A stretch of 64,000 nt of DNA, from positions 9,734,501 through 9,798,500 of the forward strand of contig JARFIW010000170.1 of the NCBI GenBank assembly GCA_036346225.1, in the 5' to 3' direction. Position 1 is the stretch's first letter. Every line of letters starts with the position of its first letter. Of this stretch, positions 56,942 to 64,000 are shown one piece after another. Origin of the DNA: Platerodrilus igneus. Lineage: Eukaryota > Arthropoda > Insecta > Coleoptera > Lycidae. A program made the translations under genes and the position numbers. The notes under the pieces were generated by a model that was not told the DNA's origin, searched no databases, and saw only the letters and a list, made by a program, of their open reading frames with translations.

Positions 56942-57244
56942 TTAAAAAATAGTAATCTTTAAAATACAAACGTTCTGCTTGGCGCAATTCAGAAAATTTT
57001 TCGAATGCAATAAACAATGGTTAGATTGACTATCTTTTCGTAACTGTTTCAAATTTGCAATATCAAATTGTTCAAGATTCACAACTTCATTAGCTGGAAG
57101 GTAGCGGGTGATGATTTTTTCTTGCAAAAATAAACTTAAACGTTGAGCTGATAATTCATTCGCCGCAGGGAGGTCCCAGTCTAACCCGTTCAGGTGATTT
57201 TTACAAAAATCGATGTCTTTGAAAATCCTAACCCAAGTTTTCAC
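56942..57244 (-). CDS. Unidentified 100-aa ORF in the Polinton-like cluster
   Basis: Minus-strand frame beginning MKTWVRIFKDIDF, with a helical, Leu/Gln-rich middle (SAQRLSLFLQEKIITRYL and NLEQFDIANLKQL). No family is recognised. It sits between the ATPase remnants and the gene at 57605-58358 on the same strand, so it may be another gene or fragment of the same element. Confidence 0.35.
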   Translation of the reverse strand: MKTWVRIFKDIDFCKNHLNGLDWDLPAANELSAQRLSLFLQEKIITRYLPANEVVNLEQFDIANLKQLRKDSQSNHCLLHSKNFLNCAKQNVCILKITIF

Positions 57245-57404
57245 TTCTTAACGGCATATTCAGAATTTCGTGCTATAACTTGTCCGTTCCAACATCCAGT
57301 ACAGCTATTTCTTTCACAAAAAATTCCCTTGATTTATACTAGAAGTTCTGGATATTCAAAACATACGTGTTTCTTCTTCGAGAGCTGATTTATAAATGAT
57401 CAAA

Positions 57405-57560
57405 CTTTGAGGTTGGGTTGGGTTAGATTAGGTTAAAATCTACTACTTAAGTTAGGTTAGATAGCACAAATTGGTAGGTTAGGTTAGTTGGACTTGTTAG
57501 GAGTTAAGTTATCTAGTGTAGTCTGGAGTTAAGTTACTTCGACTTGTGTGCGGACTTAAG
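57405..57560. repeat. Degenerate TTAGG-like repeat
   Basis: GGTTGGGTTGGGTTAGATTA, TTAGGTTAGATAG, TAGGTTAGGTTAG and related phrases are interspersed with TTAAGTTA. Similarity to the insect telomere repeat is partial; it is short and interstitial. Confidence 0.6.
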
Positions 57561-57604
57561 TTAGATAGCAGGAAAAATTCATAGATTAGATCAGCGCTTC
57601 GTAG

Positions 57605-58358
57605 TCACAAGTCAGACGATCTATCCACTGTTCTCGATATATTATTATAATGTTCAGCACAAATTTGGATTTGAACGGGCGATAACTGCACTCGCCTTTG
57701 ATAAGATCGTTGTGGAACATGTGCTGTGGTACCGGCATCTTCGGAAAAAGACTCTCTCCCAAACAGTTGTGCTAGCGATAGTGCTACGGTTACATCATCG
57801 GCGTATTGGTCAGAGTGACATGTAATTATTTTCAGCACTGTGTGATAATTTGCATTGGTGAAATCATCAAATAGATAATGACTTGCTCGGAGTTCACTTT
57901 CTATTAAAATTGTATCTCTTTCTTCATCCGTCAACTCGATATTTCCTCCACGTATATTTATTGCACTACCGATAAACGCCTTGTAAAATGCCGGAAAGCC
58001 TAAACTATTCAACCCTTGCATCTTGTAACTTATTACTTCACTCATCTTGAATATCTTAAAGACTTCGCTTAGATTCAAAATAATAACATTTCCTCCTTTG
58101 GTAATTTCCACGTTAAAGATATTCTCATCTACTTAAGGAATAAACAGACATACTTACTAACTTGTTTAGGCCTAACAGCGGCACAGGGATATGATCTACA
58201 ACGTTTACACCGACAACGTCCATTATTTTAAACTTTGATACCCGATTAACTCGAAGATATTTCGCAAACTGGGTTTTTAGTCTCACATTTCTCGTCCTAT
58301 ATATCGGATGTAGGGGCATGTGCCGATCAATCTTGAGTCTGTTTAAGTCAATCAACAT
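57605..58358 (-). pseudogene. Undescribed Polinton-associated protein family, copy 2
   Basis: Two frames on the minus strand. 58125-58358 has VSKFKIMDVVGVNVV and VPLLGLNKLVSMSVYSLS. 57605-58111 has EITKGGNVIILNLSEVFKIF, SYKMQGLNSLGFPAFYKAF, LTDEERDTILIESELRASHY and a longer C-terminal region with SLAQLFGRESF. Both parts match the gene at 45271-45975. The middle of that gene is deleted here and the halves are out of frame. This copy keeps the C-terminus that copy 1 lacks. The function is unknown. It lies between an ATPase and a zinc-finger gene of a Polinton-like element, on the same strand. Confidence 0.7.
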
Positions 58359-58487
58359 ATTTAACTGATGGTATTAAATACAAGTCTTTACAGGAAAAAC
58401 CTAACTCAAGGCTTAATTAATTATATTATTGTAGATTTTCCCCGAGTTTATCATTAACATACAAGTATTTCGAAAGTATACACAGAC

Positions 58488-59437
58488 TCAAAGTCCAACT
58501 TGTTCAACATTTGACTGGACCGCTCGCCCGCTTGACTTTTGTATAATTAACAAGGTATGTTTCAACGCGGTATGCTCTTTTAATTTTTTTTCAGTTAAAC
58601 GCACAAATTGAGTTTTCCGGGTCCGAAGAAATTCTCGAATGTTTCCAACAGCATGAGTGTTCTTTATCCGATAACTTACTATACCGATTTCTAAAAGCAA
58701 AGTTAATAATCTGAACTGTGCCATTATCAGTAGCTCCATCAACTGCATTTTTATGTGCAATAGAACGAAGATGGTGAGTAAACGCCTTTTTAGGTATGAC
58801 GATATCGCAGACGGTACACTGCATCATTTCATCTACAAGAGGTTTCTTGGTAGGGGGTGCTTCAAAATTGAACACCTGACTTTTGCCTTTTAACATCCTT
58901 GCACTCGTTGCTGTTGGTGTTGTACGTGTAAAAGTAGACGAACCGTCATGAGTATTTTAGCGTTACTCCCTGTATGTTTGTTGTGGTTTGTTTAGTATTC
59001 TTCTTAATCTTCTTTGGGGATTAAACCACTCATAGTTTTTAAAATTATCTTTATTAACGTTTCGATCCATAACCTAGGATCGTTTTCAAAATTATTTTGA
59101 AAACGATCCTAGGTTATGGATCGAAACGTAAATAAAATAGATTTTAAAAACTATGAGTGGTTTAATCCCCAAAGAAGATTAAGAAGAATATTTTAGCGTT
59201 GTTTTAGGACATCTTTCTTCGAAAAACAGCATTACAAATTTCACATGAATAATTCAAACTTGGACCGCGCGTTAAAACACTTTGTTTAGAATCGTGGCTG
59301 CGTTTGAGGCTATCTTTTCTAGAGAACGCTAGCGAACAAACATCGCAGATAAACATTTTTGAGGATTCCATTTTCTCCTGTAACAATAAACAAGGTTTAG
59401 AAGAACGCGTATTTAAAATGAATTTTGTTAGGAGCAA
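58488..59437 (-). pseudogene. Zinc-finger N-terminal region of a Polinton-like polymerase-type gene
   Basis: Two minus-strand zinc-finger parts. 59204-59437 carries FICDVCSLAFSRKDSLKRSH and a second incomplete finger (YSCEICNAVFRRK). 58591-58896 carries CTVCDIVIPKKAFTHHLRS with a following IAHK, a C-x2-C plus H/H finger. After it a frame change leads to 58488-58760 (EIGIVSYRIKN, then REFLRTRKTQFVRL). In insects I associate this order with the N-terminus of large proteins that carry the family B DNA polymerase; that link is from memory. The polymerase part is missing here. A 224-bp hairpin element (58965-59188) splits the gene. Confidence 0.6.
58965..59188. mobile_element. Hairpin (MITE-like) insertion with 12-bp target duplication
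   Basis: Its core is a near-perfect inverted repeat of about 95 bp per arm (TTCTTCTTAATCTTCTTTGG ... CCAAAGAAGATTAAGAAGAA), centred near 59095. It is flanked by identical TATTTTAGCGTT at 58953-58964 and 59189-59200. About 30 bp on its left side has no inverted partner. It interrupts the zinc-finger gene. Confidence 0.8.
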
Positions 59438-59551
59438 GATTGAATATTTCTTAGATATAGATCGCTGTCAAGACTTGTTTGTCAATGACAACAAATTCCC
59501 AGAACTACTCAATTAGAATGGAAACATCTAGAAGGTATGGTTTTACCCCCA

Positions 59552-59611
59552 GTCAAATGTTGAACAAGTTGGACTTTGAGTCTGTGTATACTTTCCAAAT
59601 ACTTGTATGTT
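59552..59611 (+). repeat. Inverted copy of 58459-58515
   Basis: AGTCAAATGTTGAACAAGTT and onward matches the reverse complement of the 3' end of the zinc-finger gene (its last residues, SNVEQVGL and stop), but on the plus strand. It abuts the 5' end of the RTE element. Confidence 0.8.
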
Positions 59612-62600
59612 CCCCGAAAGAGGGCAGCGGCTCTTTCGGTACTTAGATTGGCAGAGACCATAGGGGTCGGTATGACAGTCTAAGACACACTACCGCGATG
59701 TGGAAGGCAACGGGAAACCACCACATTATCTCCCAAGTACACAGCGTACTTAAATTGTAATACAATGATGGCATTCTTTGGGGTAAAATATTCCGGAGTT
59801 AAAATAGTCCCCCAGTCGGATCTCCGGGAGGGGACTACTTCGGAGGATGCGATCGGAAAGTTAAAAATAAGAGTCGGGAACATTCTGCGAGTCGGAGCGT
59901 GGAATGTTAGAAGTATGAAGCAAGTAGGTAAGCTAGAGAACCTAAAAATCGAAATGAATAGGTTATCACTAGACATAGTAGGGATCAGCGAAGTTCGGTG
60001 GCCAGAGGCGGGGGATTTTTGGAGTGGAGACTTTAGGGTACACTAAACAGGATCAGAGGAAGGAAATTTGGGCGTGGGGATAGTTATGCGGAAAATGATG
60101 GGATATTGTGTAGAAAATTACTTACAAAAGAACGAAAGAGTACTCATGGTTAGATTAAAATCTAAACCGGTAAACACAGTAATAATACAAGTATACATGC
60201 CCACCTCTAGCTACAGTGACGAAGAGGTAGCAGCCATCTACAAAGATATCGAAGACATATTAAGATACGTAAAAGGACAGGAAAATTTAATAATTACGGG
60301 GGATTTTAATGCCGTGGTAGGTGAGGGTAGGGAAGGAGCAGTAGTAGGTTTATTTGGTTTAGGCACGAGAAACGACAGGGGAAACGACAGGCTGGTAGAA
60401 TTTTGTGACAAGAACAATTTAATCATCACAAACACATTATTTCAACATCATGCTAGAAGACGATATACGTGGAAGATGCCAGGAGATATAGGAAGATATC
60501 AAATAGATTACATTCTTGTTAGTAAACGGTTTAGGAATCAAGTCAAAGACTGTAGAAGCTACCCAGAAGCAGATATAGATACTGACCACAACATCGTAAT
60601 TATGAAGGCCGCACTTAAATTTAAGAATGTGAAAAAAAGAAACGGAAAAAGGCACTTGGACTTAGAGAAACTAAAAGATAAAGATATTCAAGAAAGATTC
60701 GAAAAAAAGTCAAATGAATTGCTCAAAGATATCGGGAAAATATCTGATACTAAGGAAGTAGAAACAGAATGGAATAACATTAAATCCAGCCTAGACATGG
60801 CGGCCAGAGATATTCTGGGTTATACACAAAAAAAAAATAAGCAACCATGGATAACAAAGGATATCCTGAATTTAATAGAAGAAAGACGAAAATACAAAAA
60901 TAAATCAGACGAAACAGGAAAACAGAGATACAAAGCCATAAAATGGGAAATTATTCGAAAATGCAGGAAAGCTAAAGAACAATGGATTGATAAAAAGTGC
61001 AAAGAGATACAAACGAAGATGGAAATAGGAAAGACAGACGAAGCATACAAATTAATTAGAATGAATTTTAGGGATATAAAACCGTATAGCAAAAATATAA
61101 GGGACGCACAAGGAAACGTCATCATAGAAAACGTAGAGAAAGTGGGTAGATGGCAAGAATATACAGGGAATTTATATGCAGGAGAGGAACTAACTGCATT
61201 AGAACAGGAATCAGACATTGAAAATGATGACTTGGGATATCCTATACTTAGAGATGAGTTTGAATTAGCATTAAAGATTCTGAAAAATGGTAAGGCGCCG
61301 GGTACAGATAACGTGCAAGCAGAAACTCTAAAAGCCGCTGGACAAACAGTAACAGAACGTATCTTCCAACTTGTAAGCTATATGTATGAGACAGGCGAGA
61401 TACCCAAAGATTTCAAACGTGGCATCATAGTAACTATACCAAAAAAGAAAGGCGCGGATAGATGTGAAAATTTTCGAACAATAAGTTTGACAGCACAGGT
61501 GTCAAAAATATTAACTAGAATTGTGCAAAGACGAATGGAAAAACGGGCGGAAGAAATACTAGGAGAAGACCAATTTGGGTTTAGGCGAAACAGGGGAACA
61601 CGGGAGGCTATTTTAGCTCTGAGAGTGATAATGGAGAAAACAATAGAAAAAGGGGAAAGCGTGTATATAGGGTTTGTAGATCTAGAAAAAGCATTCGAGA
61701 ATGTAAAATGGGAAAAAATGTTGGAAATATTCAAAAAGATTGGAATGAGTTATAGGGATAGACGAATAGTACATAGCTTATACAAAGAGCAAACAGCAGT
61801 AATAGAATTAGAGCAGGAACGTAGAGAAGTAAACATTAGGAAAGGGGTGAGACAGGGATGTGCCCTATCCCCATTGATTTTTAACTTGTACATAGAAGAG
61901 GCAATGAATACTGTCAAATGCAGGAAGACATTTAGAATTACTATGCAGGGACAAAAAATTGATATGCTTAGATTTGCAGATGATATAGCGGTATTAGCGT
62001 CTAGCAAGGAAGAGTTAGAAGCTGCTCTTAATGAAATGGAAACGGTTCTAACAGAGAGATACGGTATGAAAATTAACTAAACTAAAACTAAAGTTCTACT
62101 ATGCAAAGGTGGGGGAAACAAATCAAAAACAAGAATACAAGTATGTAACACGAACTTACAAGAGGTTAAGGATTTCTGCTACCTAGGAAGCCAAATAACG
62201 CAAGATGGGAAAAGCACAAAAGATATAAAACAAAGATTAGCACAAGGTCGTGCTACATTTAACAAGAAAAAGCAACTACTGTGCTCAAAGACCACAAACA
62301 TAAAAACAAGGAAAAAATTGCTTAAAACATATATGTGGAGCACAGCACTGTACGGCTGTGAAGCCTGGACAGTAGGAGAAGCGGACAAGAAAAAGATAGA
62401 AGCCTTTGAAATGTGGTGCTACAGACGTATGATGAAGGTATCATGGACAGACAAAGTTAAGAACGAAGAGGTACTAAAAATGGTAGGGGAAGAAAGAAAT
62501 ATGTGGAAAACGGTAAAAAATAGGAGAGATAGGATGATAGGCCACATACTACGGCATGAGGGAATAGTGCGGAATATATTAGAAGCAGAGATAGGAAAAA

Positions 62601-62960
62601 AGAGAAGAAGAGGCAGACCTAGGTTAGACTACTGCACACAGATAGTAAAAGATGTAGGCTGCAGGAATTTCAGGGAGATGTGTAGGCTAGCCCAGAATAG
62701 AAATCAATGGAGGTACGCATCCAACCAATCCCAAGATGGATAAACTAATGACGAGAAAATAACTGTGCTTAAACACGATGATTACTATAAGTAACTACAA
62801 GAATTGGTTGGGCAACATTCTCGAATAATGTTAAGTGTGTGAAAGGATTTACTGGAAAACCATTATTTCGGCAAATATCTAAGTGTTGGGGGATCTTGGT
62901 AGCCACAGGTTGCTTAACCCCCTTCACTGAATCTCGGTGAAATAGGGCATAACATTAGAA
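59611..62960 (+). mobile_element. RTE-clade non-LTR retrotransposon, nearly full length
   Basis: It begins with a hairpin (CCGAAAGAGGGCAGCGGCTC, TTTCGG) and a 5' untranslated region with GGCAACGGGAAACCACCACA. One long reading frame and a 3' region ending in the TAGCCACAGGTTGCTTAACC block follow. Fragments of the same family lie at 23.0, 29.2, 33.8, 39.2, 40.6 and 63.0 kb. This is the most complete copy. Confidence 0.85.
59765..62743 (+). pseudogene. RTE endonuclease-reverse transcriptase (two in-frame stops)
   Basis: The protein nicks target DNA and copies element RNA onto it. A single reading frame of 993 codons is broken only by TAA at 60044-60046 and TAA at 62078-62080. AP-type endonuclease: [36 protein letters not shown] and DTDHNIV. 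RT: KAPGTDNVQAETLK, EDQFGFRRNRGTRE, IGFVDLEKAFENV (motif A), GVRQGCALSPLIFNLY and the catalytic FADD at residues 636-639 of the 60068-62080 segment. The C-terminal part (62318-62743) has ALYGCEAW, W-T-D-K-V, GHILRH and RRRGRPRLDY. No indel was seen, so inactivation is recent or minimal. Confidence 0.9.
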
Positions 62961-62984
62961 AACAATAGAAGAGGAACGAGCTGT

Positions 62985-63410
62985 ATACACATACTGTGTG
63001 AGAATTTCAGGGAACTATGTAGGCTAGCTCAGAATATAAATAAGTGCAGGTACGTGTCCAACCAGTTTTGAGACGGAAAACCTAATGACGAAAAAATAAG
63101 CGCTGATAAATCTGATGATTAGTATAAACAACTAGTTGTTGGTTGCGAAATATCTGCAACTAATGTTGAATGTGCGAAAAGATATATTGGAAAATATAGT
63201 AAATCAGTAAATGGTTAAGTGTTGGGGGAACTTGGCAGCCACAGGCTGCTTACCTCCCTTCACAACCACTGAAGGTCGCAGAAATAGGGTATATAATTGT
63301 AAAACAATAGAAGGTGACCGAACGACATCTAACAAGAAAGACCAGCGCCTATGAGGAAAGACAACAAACATAGAACAAGAAGAAAATGTTGAAAGCATAT
63401 GTGTACGCAC
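62985..63410 (+). pseudogene. Stacked RTE 3'-end fragments
   Basis: 62985-63300 repeats the end of the RTE: AGGGAACTATGTAGGCTAGC, AACCTAATGACGAAAAAATA and the GGCAGCCACAGGCTGCTTAC block. Then 63300-63410 matches an internal RTE part (about 62240-62340, AACAAGAAA...ACCACAAACAT type). It is a downstream array of truncated copies. Confidence 0.75.
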
Positions 63411-63895
63411 TCGACACAGATGCCTGATAAACTAAAACGTGGCAGTCTGAAAGCAGACAGAATATTTACTGTAGACAGTCATCAATTGAAATGTTGTGCT
63501 TACCGATGTATAAACATAGATGTGACAGCACAAGGATATGACATCAATAAAAATAGAAGCAGAAAATGTTATATACAACGCATATTCGACAGTACTGATA
63601 CACTAACTCCCACCGAAAGAAATACGCATTCGTCAACAAACTGCAATGCACGAAATTCAACAGCATTTTGTCTGACATCATCCAAGTACCGCAGACATCT
63701 AACATTAAATATAAACCAGATATAGAGACAACCGTAATCTCAGAGCATATCAATTGTTCAACAACATATGATGTGCATAATCTGCGACCATTTGCTTATG
63801 ACACTACGCATCAACAGACATACCAGAATCAGCAGTCTTTGAGAATACGACCTTCTGCAGATATTACACGAGCACGAAGCAAATTAAGACGGTGA
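63411..63895 (+). CDS. Unidentified coding-like region
   Basis: Overlapping plus-strand frames (63399-63725 and 63668-63895) lack obvious repeats and have balanced composition. The second ends ITRARSKLRR then TGA. No family is recognised. It may be a fragment of another element continuing beyond the RTE stack. Confidence 0.25.
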
Positions 63896-64000
63896 ACTTC
63901 ATCGAACAATCGAAAATTCAAGAGACAATCGAGAACAAACCGTCATCAACGATTTTCGTTAGAACATTTTATTACAACGATTAATTTCATTGAGATCTCC

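Noticed and set aside
57405..57560. A telomere
   Set aside because: Only about 150 bp, degenerate, internal, and flanked by element genes.
59304..59516. 70-codon plus-strand ORF
   Set aside because: Mostly antisense of the zinc-finger coding segment at 59204-59437.
60238..61734. Several minus-strand frames of 65-132 codons opposite the RTE
   Set aside because: Shadows of the RTE coding strand.

Overview
This 64 kb window looks like repeat-rich, AT-rich nuclear DNA from an arthropod, most likely an insect. The evidence is an insect-type U6 snRNA 3' sequence, insect-style RTE, gypsy, mariner and Polinton-like elements, degenerate TTAGG-type repeats, and many microsatellites. I found no convincing single-copy host gene, no rRNA and no functional tRNA gene. 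Almost everything recognisable is transposable-element sequence in nested and decayed states, and every coding entry is best read as an element gene or relic.

Layout. 1-2.5 kb: 5' part of a Ty3/gypsy element on the minus strand (gag, start of protease, leader, tandem primer-binding sites, LTR end). 2.66-4.46 kb: 3' end of a non-autonomous LTR element (copy C). 4.5-11.2 kb: mostly unrecognised, with a 15-bp tandem repeat and a gypsy LTR scrap. 11.4-12.2 kb: C-terminal part of a Polinton-like family B DNA polymerase. 12.27-20.34 kb: copy A of the non-autonomous LTR family, 8.1 kb with paired LTRs. Each of its LTRs carries the 3' part of U6 snRNA; inside are a gypsy integrase tail and two tRNA-derived SINEs. 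20.7-22.3 kb: 5'-truncated non-LTR element. 22.7-22.96 kb: palindromic tandem repeat. 23.0-30.0 kb: an RTE fragment split by copy B of the LTR family (23870-29158), with a clean 4-bp target duplication.

31.5-33.7 kb: relic of a 412/mdg1-like gypsy on the minus strand (gag and integrase; RT lost). 34-39 kb: dispersed repeats, LTR scraps and a gypsy LTR/PBS junction with nearby tandem repeats. 39.2-41.5 kb: a large inverted duplication containing two RTE 3' ends, one hit by a SINE with target duplication. 41.8-43.3 kb: unidentified, with a weak envelope-like hint. 44-46.6 kb: a fold-back structure whose arms hold a minisatellite and the start of a Polinton-associated gene. 47.4-50.0 kb: a mariner-like transposase broken by about 1.7 kb. 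50.8-53.1 kb: dispersed and tandem repeats. 55.2-59.6 kb: decayed Polinton-like genes on the minus strand (packaging ATPase, an undescribed protein family, zinc-finger N-terminal region), with minisatellites and a hairpin insertion. 59.6-62.96 kb: a nearly full-length RTE retrotransposon with two in-frame stops, followed by stacked 3' fragments to about 63.4 kb.

The two most interesting signals are these. First, a modular non-autonomous LTR family (copies A, B, C and a fragment at 36.7 kb) in which the middle of the LTR differs between copies; one version has captured 60 nt of U6 snRNA just upstream of a donor-like GTGAGTAC. Second, a set of Polinton-like relics including an undescribed protein family present twice, once in a fold-back arrangement.
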